6,943 nt of DNA from an uncultured Bacteroidales bacterium (GCA_937864935.1 CALMDN010000104.1:1-6943), one strand, 5' to 3'; positions 1 through 6,838 are shown, counted from the stretch's first letter. The notes: generated by a model not told the origin, from the sequence alone. Program-made: numbers and translations.

Positions 1-3000
1 TTTTCTGCCAGTAAACGATCTTGTAAACGCTGGCATCCTGAAGGGCATAGTGCTCCAGCAGGGGGGCAATGCGATCGAGGAAGGACTGGGAGAAGCGGAG
101 CAGCTGCTCTCCCCGGTTGTTGAAGCAGCCGCTGCGGTTCACAAGCAGGGGGTCTCCGCTGATCAGCCGGGCGATCTGTGACTGTCGGTCGATGAAGTAG
201 TCAAGGTGCACATCTTTGTAGCCGAGGTGCATCAGCAGGGCGTCGGGCTCGGGCCAGTTGGCTTCATCGCTTTGGTGCCAGAGGCCCTCTGCCTGCAGGT
301 GAGCGGGGAAGCCCCGGCCGGCGTGAATCCTCAGGGCATGGCGGGCGCGGGTCATGGCCACGTAAGCCAGCCTGAGCGCTGCCCCGGAAGCCGTGTTCAG
401 CTCCTTCAGCATCAGAAACACCTGGTCAAACTCGCGTCCTTTGGCTTTGTGGATGGTCGAAACAAGGATGGTATCGCCGGAAGCCTGGTAGAAATCCTCC
501 ATTTTCGACTCGCGGATATAGGTTTCAAAATCACTCCGGTATTTGAGCTTCGGATTGGTCTTTTCAAAGTCGAGGAGTAGGCATTCACATTCTGCCAGGA
601 AGCGGCTACGGCGGAATTTGTCTTTGAGGGCCCGCTTCGCCCCTTCCCAGGTTTCATCGCGGATGATGGCCTGCTCCTCATCTGTTGCCAGCTTGCTGAT
701 AAAATACCTGATCTCGTGCAGATTATACAGACTGAATTCATCGTTCGAGGCGATCAGCCTTGCCTTCATTCCGCTGGCGGTCAGCAGTCCGGCAATCTTC
801 AGGGCATCTTCGTTGGTCTGCACCAGCACTCCTGCCGTTCCCTGAATGCGGGTGCTGAGGATGTCCTTCACCAGGGGTATGATTAAGCCGGTTCCGCTGT
901 AGTGGTGTACAGACAGGCTGCCGTTGTCCAGCTGCCGGGCCATGTTGGGGGTGGTTTTCAGCCTTCCCGGAAGCAGGCGGATAAACTGGTTGGTGAAGTC
1001 AACGAGGTTGGGTTTGCTGCGGTAGTTCTCCAACAGTTCATACACCACGTCGGCGGGCTGCGCGGCAAACTCTTTCAGATATTCCGAACTGGAGCCCCTG
1101 AATTCAAAGATGTTCTGGTCGTCATCGCCCACGGCCACGATGCGCATGGCTTCGTTCTGCTGCTGCAGCGCCCAGATCAGGTCAAACTCGTCCTGGTTGA
1201 TGTCCTGGGCTTCATCAATCACCAGTACCGTTTTGGTGATCCTGCTCAGCTCCACTTCATTGTTTTCTATCCTGGCGATGGTTGTGCGGAGAATGTCGTC
1301 AGATTTCTCCAGCGTACCGACCCTTCCCAGCAGATCGAAGCAGAACGAATGGAAGGTTTTGATTTCGATGAACAGGGCCGCGTTCCCGATAAGGGCGAGC
1401 AGCCGTTTCCGGAACTCTGTGACGGCGGCGCGGGAGAAGGTAAGCATCAGCAGCTGCTCGTGTTTCACATCTTCCATCAGCAGCAGCGAAGCCAGCTTGT
1501 GCACCAGCACCCGGGTCTTTCCGCTGCCGGGACCGGCCGGAACCACTACCATGGCGGAGTTGTTGTCGGTGATAATCTTTATCTGCGCAGGTGAAAGGTC
1601 GCCGAAGAGCTGCCTGAACTTCGCGGGGGTAATGTTGCGCCTGATCTCCTGCTGCCGGTTGCCTTTAAAGTAACGGTTGAGGAAGGAGGCGTAGTTGAGG
1701 TGAAAATAATCGTCGACAAACTGAAGGGCATCCTGGTAGTCGCTGATCATTTTACGGGCATACTCGCCCACAATATGAATCTGCTGTACCTTGTTCTCGT
1801 AAAAGTCGTTCAGTTTCTGATAATCCTCCTGCCTGTAACGCCTTTTGTTGTCGGTTTCAAGCCGTTCAATGGTCAGGGCATTGTACACCACCATAAATCC
1901 GCCTTCAATTTTGATGGCATCAATCTTCGACAGGAAGAAGAGGGCATCTTCCACCTCCGGGAGGTCGGGTTTCATGCCGAAACCGGCGATGGAGTTGACA
2001 AAGAGGTCTTTCAGTTCGTGTTCGGAGAACTCTACCAGCACCTCATCGTTCTGAATCTGTGCCTTCTGGGTAGCGGCCATGGCCCTGTCGTGCAGAAATT
2101 CAACGATGAACCTGGCCAGCAGGTGCCTGCGCTCCGTTTTGTCGTTCAGGTAGGCTTCGGGGTGCAGCCCCTGCACGCTGAGATGGTTTTTCGAATGTTC
2201 GTGGGGCTGCTTGCGGATGTAGTTTTTAACTGCCCAGAAATTCAGCACTGTCCTGATCCTGCCGGTCGTAACTTCAGGCACTTCCTGCCGGCCTGCCAGT
2301 TCGTTCAGCTCCTTCAGGTTGAATACCTTTTCTTCTTCCCTGACCTGTGTGAGCAGAAACCGTTCGAGCCGGACATACTGATCGAGCACCGAAAGCGGGT
2401 GGTTCCTGTTGTCGCTTTTGCGGATGTAGGCCCGGAGGTCTTTGGTATCGGCCAGTATTTTCTCTTCTCTCAGCAGGCTGATGAGGTAGAGCACTTCCTG
2501 TTTCGGGATGCCGAGGTGGTCACTGATGTAGTCAACACGCGCCTCAGCCGCTTCATCGGCAGCCATTGACCTGCTCTTGCTGGAGATCAGCTTGCGGATG
2601 ATCCGTTTGGCATCCTCCCGCTGGGTTTCGTTGAACAGGGGCGATGCTTCTATCTTCTGTATGGCCTCTTCGGCAGTCTTTGAGAGGATGCTGTTGGCGT
2701 AAACCCGGGGCATGTTCTGTCCCCGCCTGAGGTAGCCGGCTTCTTCGAGGGCAGCGATGGCAGTGGTAACGCGGGTCTCTATTTCGCGCACCCGATCGTC
2801 CCATCCGGCCCGTCGGGCAATCTCCAGGGCTGAATTGGAGACCGTTGTCCTGAATTTTGTGATGCCTTTGATGGCCTTCCACACCTGCTGGATTTCCCTG
2901 ATGGAGAGTTTGGTCTGGTTCAGCAGTATAAAGTGCTTGCTGAGGTCTTCTTCGTTGTAGAGCACATAACAATCGGCGACGATGCTTTCGTCACGACCGG

Positions 3001-4741
3001 CCCGTCCGGCCTCCTGAACATAGTTTTCGAGGGAGTCGGAAATGTCGTAATGAATCACCATGCCGACATCTTTCTTGTCGACCCCCATCCCGAAGGCGGA
3101 GGTGGCGACCATGATCCTGACCTGCCCCTGCATGAAGGCATCCTGGTTGGCCGATTTCTCCCTGATCTCCATCCTGCCATGGTAAGGCAGCGCTGCAAGG
3201 CCATCCTGACTCAGACGCCGGGCCAGGTCATAAGCCCTCCGGGTTCTTGAAACATAGATGATCACAGGGCAGTCTTTACGCTCGATCAGGGCCCGCACCT
3301 CCTGGTATTTGGCCTCTTCGTTGTCCTTTTCAAACACATTGTAATGAAGGTTGGTGCGGCTCACATTGGAGGTAAACAGCTCAAGCTGAAGGGAGAGCTT
3401 GTCGCGGAAGTAGGCCTGAATATCCTCAATGACCATCTGTTTGGCGGTGGCTGTGAAGCAGGAGACCGGAATGGGCTCATCCAGGTTCTTCTGCCTTGAT
3501 ACCGACCGTATAAAATCTGCGATGTAGAGGTAGTCCACCCTGAAATCCTGCCCCCAGGAAGAAAAGCAATGGGCTTCATCGATCACAAAACGCACGATTT
3601 TGCGGCCAAGCAGCAGGTGTTCTATCGACCTTGACCGCAGCGATTCAGGAGATATATAAAGGATGGATGCCGAACCGTCTTCGACCCGCTCAACCGACTT
3701 GGCCCTTTCAATAGGGTCGAGCAGGCCATTGATGGTTACGGCTTCGGTGATCCCCGAGCTTTCGAGGTTATCCACCTGATCTTTCATGAGCGACTGCAGT
3801 GGAGAGATCACCACGGTGAGACCGCGTGAGCCTTCGCCGTTCATCAGGGCCGGCAGCTGGAAGGTGATTGATTTTCCGCCTCCGGTAGGGAAAACGGCCA
3901 GCAGGGATTTGTTGTCAACGGCCGCTTTGGCAGCCCTTTCCTGAAGCGGCTGTCCGCCAAACAAACGGAAGGAGTCGTATCCGAAAAAGCGTTTCAATCC
4001 CAGGCGCACATCCAGAAAGGTGTTGCAGTACTGGCAGCCGGTAACACAGGGTTTGCTGCGCAGCAGGCGCATCAGGCGCTCAACACCCGGAAAGTTGCGC
4101 AATACCCATGGAGGTGTAATCGAGTAACGGTTATCGGCATTGATCAGGGCCAGGCAATAGGCAAGCTCCACCGGATGCCTGCTGATCATCAGGCTCAGGT
4201 CGGCGTTGCTGCAGATCCTGTCAGCAAACCTTTCACGGATCAGCTGCTCTGTATCCTGCTGTTCCGGGGCGTATCCAAGATAATCAAAGAAGGAGGTGAA
4301 GTGCGGATGTTTACCGAGCAGCAGGTAGTAAAGCTGCTTCAGGTAATCGTCTGTGTTGTTGAAGGCGGCAACTTCATCAAAAAACAGGTCGCGCGCATTT
4401 TTCGCATCGTTCAGGGGATTGTTCAGGCTTCCGGACTGAAGTTTGTCGTCTTTCAGCAGGGCGTGGTAAGGCCTGGAGGGGAACAACAGGGGTGAAAACA
4501 ACAGGGTATCGATGAATCCGAGTGGATGGATGCCAGCCTCGGTGAATGCCTTGCTGAGGTATTTCAGGTCGTGGCCGAAGATGTTGTGGCCGGCGATAAA
4601 ACCAGAATTTCTGATGAACCCGATAAAGTCAGGAACAGAATTCCTGTGGAAAATGCTTTCATCGTCCCTGACACAACCGATGTCGAGTATCTTATTGTCC
4701 TGCGGGCTGGTTTCAGCATCGAAAAACGCTATGTTACCCAT
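1..4741 (-). CDS. Exonuclease-RecQ-UvrD fusion helicase (3' end of gene cut by window edge)
   Basis: One frame is open for 1580 residues and continues past the left edge. The ATG at 4741 is the only start; an in-frame TAG lies at 4766-4768. Residues 1-125 are a DEDD-type 3'-5' exonuclease: DAE (D8, E10), GHN with D58, and D112, but Asn107 where DEDDh enzymes have His. Residues 232-239 form CxxxCxxC. Residues 249-600 are a RecQ-type SF2 core: motif 0 with FGYDSFR, Walker A TGGGKS (286-291), DEAH (388-391), the aromatic loop with WGQDFR, FTATA (429-433) and QEAGRAGRDE (576-585). The RecQ-Ct zinc cysteines are absent. Residues 601-1045 are a linker with possible winged-helix segments. Residues 1046-1480 are SF1A UvrD-like: Q1053, AGPGSGKT (1069-1076), IDEAQD (1175-1180), GDDDQNIFEFRG, ENYRS (1238-1242), STIHKAKG (1428-1435) and YVAMTRAR. 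It is presumably a cytoplasmic DNA repair or recombination enzyme. Family assignment is firm; biological role is inferred. Confidence 0.95.
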   Translation of the reverse strand, partial: MGNIAFFDAETSPQDNKILDIGCVRDDESIFHRNSVPDFIGFIRNSGFIAGHNIFGHDLKYLSKAFTEAGIHPLGFIDTLLFSPLLFPSRPYHALLKDDKLQSGSLNNPLNDAKNARDLFFDEVAAFNNTDDYLKQLYYLLLGKHPHFTSFFDYLGYAPEQQDTEQLIRERFADRICSNADLSLMISRHPVELAYCLALINADNRYSITPPWVLRNFPGVERLMRLLRSKPCVTGCQYCNTFLDVRLGLKRFFGYDSFRLFGGQPLQERAAKAAVDNKSLLAVFPTGGGKSITFQLPALMNGEGSRGLTVVISPLQSLMKDQVDNLESSGITEAVTINGLLDPIERAKSVERVEDGSASILYISPESLRSRSIEHLLLGRKIVRFVIDEAHCFSSWGQDFRVDYLYIADFIRSVSRQKNLDEPIPVSCFTATAKQMVIEDIQAYFRDKLSLQLELFTSNVSRTNLHYNVFEKDNEEAKYQEVRALIERKDCPVIIYVSRTRRAYDLARRLSQDGLAALPYHGRMEIREKSANQDAFMQGQVRIMVATSAFGMGVDKKDVGMVIHYDISDSLENYVQEAGRAGRDESIVADCYVLYNEEDLSKHFILLNQTKLSIREIQQVWKAIKGITKFRTTVSNSALEIARRAGWDDRVREIETRVTTAIAALEEAGYLRRGQNMPRVYANSILSKTAEEAIQKIEASPLFNETQREDAKRIIRKLISSKSRSMAADEAAEARVDYISDHLGIPKQEVLYLISLLREEKILADTKDLRAYIRKSDNRNHPLSVLDQYVRLERFLLTQVREEEKVFNLKELNELAGRQEVPEVTTGRIRTVLNFWAVKNYIRKQPHEHSKNHLSVQGLHPEAYLNDKTERRHLLARFIVEFLHDRAMAATQKAQIQNDEVLVEFSEHELKDLFVNSIAGFGMKPDLPEVEDALFFLSKIDAIKIEGGFMVVYNALTIERLETDNKRRYRQEDYQKLNDFYENKVQQIHIVGEYARKMISDYQDALQFVDDYFHLNYASFLNRYFKGNRQQEIRRNITPAKFRQLFGDLSPAQIKIITDNNSAMVVVPAGPGSGKTRVLVHKLASLLLMEDVKHEQLLMLTFSRAAVTEFRKRLLALIGNAALFIEIKTFHSFCFDLLGRVGTLEKSDDILRTTIARIENNEVELSRITKTVLVIDEAQDINQDEFDLIWALQQQNEAMRIVAVGDDDQNIFEFRGSSSEYLKEFAAQPADVVYELLENYRSKPNLVDFTNQFIRLLPGRLKTTPNMARQLDNGSLSVHHYSGTGLIIPLVKDILSTRIQGTAGVLVQTNEDALKIAGLLTASGMKARLIASNDEFSLYNLHEIRYFISKLATDEEQAIIRDETWEGAKRALKDKFRRSRFLAECECLLLDFEKTNPKLKYRSDFETYIRESKMEDFYQASGDTILVSTIHKAKGREFDQVFLMLKELNTASGAALRLAYVAMTRARHALRIHAGRGFPAHLQAEGLWHQSDEANWPEPDALLMHLGYKDVHLDYFIDRQSQIARLISGDPLLVNRSGCFNNRGEQLLRFSQSFLDRIAPLLEHYALQDASVYKIVYWQK

Positions 4742-5034
4742 GGTAAAATGCTGAGTATATCCTGACTAAAATACAGAAGACCACCATTGGTTGAAGCCCT
4801 GCAACCATCAGACCGCTTAAATCTCAAAGAGGTGATTTCTTGCGGAATTTAAAGGTTCAAACAGCGGCACTCTTCTCAATTGTATATTCAATGCTATGCA
4901 GTAACGGGTATAGGTACAAACCGGAGTCAAACCTACAAAAAAATAAGATATCGGAAAACCAATGATTTCGGTGAGATTGCAATTTCTGACATTCATCGGG
5001 GGCACTTTGGTCATCCTGGTGATGCACTCGTAGA
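4742..5034. other. Spacer upstream of the fusion helicase, no gene recognised
   Basis: This AT-richer stretch must contain the 5' leader of the helicase gene, read leftwards. I see no Shine-Dalgarno sequence near the ATG at 4741 and no clear Bacteroidota-type promoter. A small inverted repeat TGGTTG/CAACCA (4788-4793 and 4802-4807, 8-nt loop) lies about 50 nt upstream of the start codon. CAAACC occurs twice with an 11-bp period (4917-4922 and 4928-4933), flanked by TAGGT/ACCTA arms (4911-4915 and 4931-4935). Short open frames exist on both strands, but none has a recognisable product. It may be decayed or repeat-derived DNA, which I cannot show. Confidence 0.6.
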
Positions 5035-5088
5035 AGGTTGAGGTTGAGATTAAGGTTAAGGTTAAGGTTAAGGTTAAGGTTAAGGCTA
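5035..5088. repeat. AGGTTA hexanucleotide tandem array (9 units)
   Basis: Nine head-to-tail 6-bp units are visible: two AGGTTG, one AGATTA, five perfect AGGTTA, and one AGGCTA. The degenerate units lie at the two ends and the identical ones in the middle, as expected for a slippage-prone microsatellite. A two-unit GGTTGAGGTTGAG echo occurs at 5171-5183, so the motif family was present at two nearby places. The array is in the spacer between two genes and encodes nothing evident. On the minus strand one frame is TAA-rich, so read-through translation across it is limited. Confidence 0.9.
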
Positions 5089-5093
5089 AGCCT

Positions 5094-5115
5094 GCCCGCC
5101 TGAAGTGTGGCGGGT
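5094..5115. repeat. GC-rich hairpin next to the hexamer array
   Basis: CCCGCC (5095-5100) and GGCGGG (5109-5114) form a perfect 6-bp stem around an 8-nt loop. The flanking G5094 and T5115 could add a wobble pair. It starts only 6 bp after the last hexamer unit. No T-run follows on either strand, so it is not a classic intrinsic terminator. It could act as a transcript end structure or be a dispersed palindromic element. Confidence 0.55.
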
Positions 5116-5220
5116 AAACCTGGCTGACAAATCAGGTTGATTCGTATAATGAATTATGCCAGTCTGACAGGGTTGAGGTTGAGTGATAACATGCGAGTTG
5201 CATTGTCACCCAGTCTTTAA

Positions 5221-5334
5221 GTCTCAAAAGAAGATGCGAAATCCCCGGATGTAGCAGGATGAAGCTAAGTACTTCCCCTTGTCCCCCCTTCCCCTTGTCC
5301 CCTTGTCTCATGAAAAGAGACGAAATCTCCGGAT
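5221..5334. repeat. Pair of 30-bp imperfect direct repeats
   Basis: Copies at 5221-5250 and 5305-5334 begin GTCTCA and end CGAAATCCCCGGAT or CGAAATCTCCGGAT. They match at 24 of 30 positions without gaps. The C-rich repeat lies between them. The second copy also contains GTCTC/GAGAC (5305-5309 and 5317-5321), a 5-bp stem with a 7-nt loop, starting 34 nt past the hydrolase stop codon. This looks like local duplication in non-coding DNA; no target-site duplication or transposon end is evident. Confidence 0.6.
5273..5307 (-). repeat. C-rich direct repeat; G-quadruplex motif on the minus strand
   Basis: A perfect 14-bp direct repeat occurs at 5273-5286 and 5289-5302. CCCCTTGTC is present three times, at 5275, 5291 and 5299. 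Read on the minus strand from 5302 to 5275, the runs are G4-N4-G4-N2-G6-N4-G4, which satisfies the standard four-run G-quadruplex pattern with short loops. It lies 53-80 nt beyond the hydrolase stop codon on that gene's sense strand, so it could form in its 3' untranslated RNA or in single-stranded DNA. Folding is inferred from pattern only. Confidence 0.75.
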
Positions 5335-5354
5335 AAACCTGAATCTTCCCAAAA

Positions 5355-6710
5355 CTAAAGGATCGTCCGGACCACATCATCCATCAGCCTGCCGAAGTCC
5401 ATGATGTTGTCGGGTTTGGGGGAGTAGCCGAGTACCACCACGGCTATTTGCTGTTCAGGTAACATAAAAATACGCTGCCCGTCGTGTCCCTTGCAGTAGA
5501 ACATGGTTTCGGGAAGATTGCTGAATTCTTTTCCCCTGTTGAGCCAGAACGAGGAGCCATACCCGCCCTTGCTGCCGGAAGCCGGGGTAGTGGTGTAGTT
5601 TACCCAGCCTTCAGGGAGTATGCGTTCTCCGGCGAAAACGCCATCCTGCAGGTAAAGCAGGGCAAAGCGGGCAAAGTCGCGGGCCGTGGCGTACACATAG
5701 GACGAACCCACCGGTGTTCCGGAGGCGTCGGTCTCAAATACAGCGCTGTTCATGCCGGTTCTGGCGAAGAGCTCCTCCCTTACCAGGCGGTAACAGGCCT
5801 CATCGCTGTTCAGGGCATTGCGGATCAGGCGACACACCACATTGGTGGAGCCGGAAGAGTAATACCAATGGGTTCCGGGCTGGTGTGCCAGGGGTTTTGA
5901 AGCCGCGAAGGCAGCGAAGTCGGCCTCATCGTGCAGCATCAGCGTAACGTCGGAGCGGTTGCCGTAGTCTTCGTTCCATTCCAGACCGCTCTGCATCTGC
6001 AGCAGGTGGTTGGGGGTGATGCTGCGCCGGTCGTCGTTCTGCCACTCAGGCAATCCGGCGGGTTGGTTGATGTCCCAGCCATGGTCTTTCACCATAATGC
6101 CGGTCAGGGCATTGGTAAAGCTTTTGGCCATTGACCATGACAACAGCCGGGTATCAGGACCGATCCCCTGCTGGTAGCGCTCGGCTACCGGTACCCCGCG
6201 GTAAAGCACCACGAAAGCAAAGGCATGGCCGTTGTAGGCCCCCTTGTCAACGAGGCCGACGGCAATCTCGTTCAGTTTTTTGGTGTCGATGCCTGGCACG
6301 AGGGTATCGGCCAGGCGATTGCCCATGGGCCAGTCAAGGGTGTCGCGGCTGACCGCTTTGGCAGCTGAGGCCGGATAGGAAAACCCGCGGAGTTCGGTTT
6401 CCGTATCACCGCGAAGGAGGGTGCAGCCCAGACCTTCCCGGTAAATTGCCGTGGAGCTCCCCCACAGAAAGCGGCTCACCACGGTTTTTCCGGCAGTATC
6501 CACCCGATTGCGGGTATAGCGGATAAAGGAGAAGTTCAGGTCAAGGGCCTCCACTCCGGCTTGTGAACGGCCGGAGACAAACACGGCGGAGGCCAGGTTT
6601 TTGGCGGCGTATCCGGTAATGATGGGCAGCAATGAGTTGAGGTAGAACGCTGCACCTGCAAGGGCGGTCAGGAATACAGCCAGCAGGGAAACCAGGATTT
6701 TTTTCTTCAT
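5355..6710 (-). CDS. Membrane-anchored or secreted serine hydrolase, class C beta-lactamase/NylB-like family
   Basis: This is a complete 451-residue protein. The ATG at 6710 is secure because an in-frame TAA sits at 6723-6725 with no other start between. Residues 1-25 are a Lys-rich start followed by a hydrophobic helix, a signal peptide or membrane anchor without a lipobox. An N-terminal VFVSGR (44-48) and GLGCTLLRG region, known in a large group of COG1680 serine hydrolases, precedes the catalytic domain. SxxK is SMAK (S193 nucleophile, K196). The second motif is YYSSG (283-287), where class C beta-lactamases have YxN. The third is GHDG (408-411), replacing KTG. NHLLQMQSGLEW (234-245) is also typical of the family. 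It should hydrolyse an ester or amide bond outside the cytoplasm; the substrate cannot be read from sequence. It is not part of an evident operon. Confidence 0.92.
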   Translation of the reverse strand: MKKKILVSLLAVFLTALAGAAFYLNSLLPIITGYAAKNLASAVFVSGRSQAGVEALDLNFSFIRYTRNRVDTAGKTVVSRFLWGSSTAIYREGLGCTLLRGDTETELRGFSYPASAAKAVSRDTLDWPMGNRLADTLVPGIDTKKLNEIAVGLVDKGAYNGHAFAFVVLYRGVPVAERYQQGIGPDTRLLSWSMAKSFTNALTGIMVKDHGWDINQPAGLPEWQNDDRRSITPNHLLQMQSGLEWNEDYGNRSDVTLMLHDEADFAAFAASKPLAHQPGTHWYYSSGSTNVVCRLIRNALNSDEACYRLVREELFARTGMNSAVFETDASGTPVGSSYVYATARDFARFALLYLQDGVFAGERILPEGWVNYTTTPASGSKGGYGSSFWLNRGKEFSNLPETMFYCKGHDGQRIFMLPEQQIAVVVLGYSPKPDNIMDFGRLMDDVVRTIL

Positions 6711-6718
6711 TAGGAGTA

Positions 6719-6733
6719 AGATTTAAAAAATCT
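6719..6733. repeat. AT-rich inverted repeat just upstream of the hydrolase start
   Basis: AGATTT (6719-6724), an AAA spacer and AAATCT (6728-6733) form a perfect 6-bp inverted repeat 8 bp upstream of the ATG at 6710. No Shine-Dalgarno sequence is present, and an AT-rich leader is usual for Bacteroidota translation starts. It could be an operator or leader hairpin, but AT-rich palindromes arise easily by chance. Confidence 0.4.
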
Positions 6734-6778
6734 GCCAAACGAATAAGTCGATGCAGTCGGTCAGTTAGAATGCCTGGA

Positions 6779-6811
6779 TAAATTTAGGATAAAATGATTC
6801 AAAAATTCAAA
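6779..6811 (-). promoter_or_regulatory. Possible Bacteroidota-type promoter of the serine hydrolase
   Basis: On the minus strand, TTTG (6808-6811) is followed after 21 bp by TAAATTTA (6779-6786). This is one base off the Bacteroidota -7 element TAnnTTTG, with the -33 TTTG at a plausible distance. Transcription would start near 6770 and give a leader of about 60 nt. The surroundings are AT-rich, so a chance match is possible. Confidence 0.35.
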
Positions 6812-6838
6812 GATTTTTACCCTGAGTCCCGGCGCTGG

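Noticed and set aside
206..580. Plus-strand open frame of 124 codons
   Set aside because: It is antisense to the UvrD motif V and VI coding region, with no recognisable domain.
902..2569. Long plus-strand open frames at 902-1594 and 1700-2569
   Set aside because: They lie antisense to the helicase gene, whose frame is supported by ordered helicase motifs. Their translations show no recognisable family and look like mirror-frame coding shadows.
4025..4048. Radical SAM signature from CxxxCxxC
   Set aside because: The three-cysteine spacing matches, but no radical SAM barrel or SAM-binding motif follows; a RecQ helicase core does.
1..4741. Ordinary recQ or uvrD gene, or two adjacent genes
   Set aside because: No stop, frameshift or start context separates the domains, and codon phase is kept from 4741 to the left edge.
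4795..4965. Plus-strand open stretch with a hydrophobic segment ending in Cys, somewhat like a lipoprotein signal
   Set aside because: It has only a TTG or a late ATG as a start, is very short, and its -3 to -1 residues do not fit a lipobox.
4817..5014. Minus-strand open frame of 65 codons in the spacer
   Set aside because: I recognise no family, the composition is unusual, and the plus strand is also open nearby. Possible dispersed repeat; too weak to call a gene.
5035..5088. Telomere-like or CRISPR-like array
   Set aside because: The 6-bp units have no spacers, so it is not CRISPR. It is an internal microsatellite with degenerate ends, so it is not a telomere.
5132..5380. Minus-strand open frame of 82 codons overlapping the end of the hydrolase gene
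   Set aside because: Its centre is translated from the C-rich repeat (low-complexity Gly/Lys/Gln), and it starts inside the hydrolase in another frame. It is repeat-derived and not a credible gene.
5355..6710. Beta-lactam resistance gene
   Set aside because: Only the superfamily fold is shared. YxN and KTG are replaced, and the N-terminal VFVSGR region places it with general serine hydrolases.
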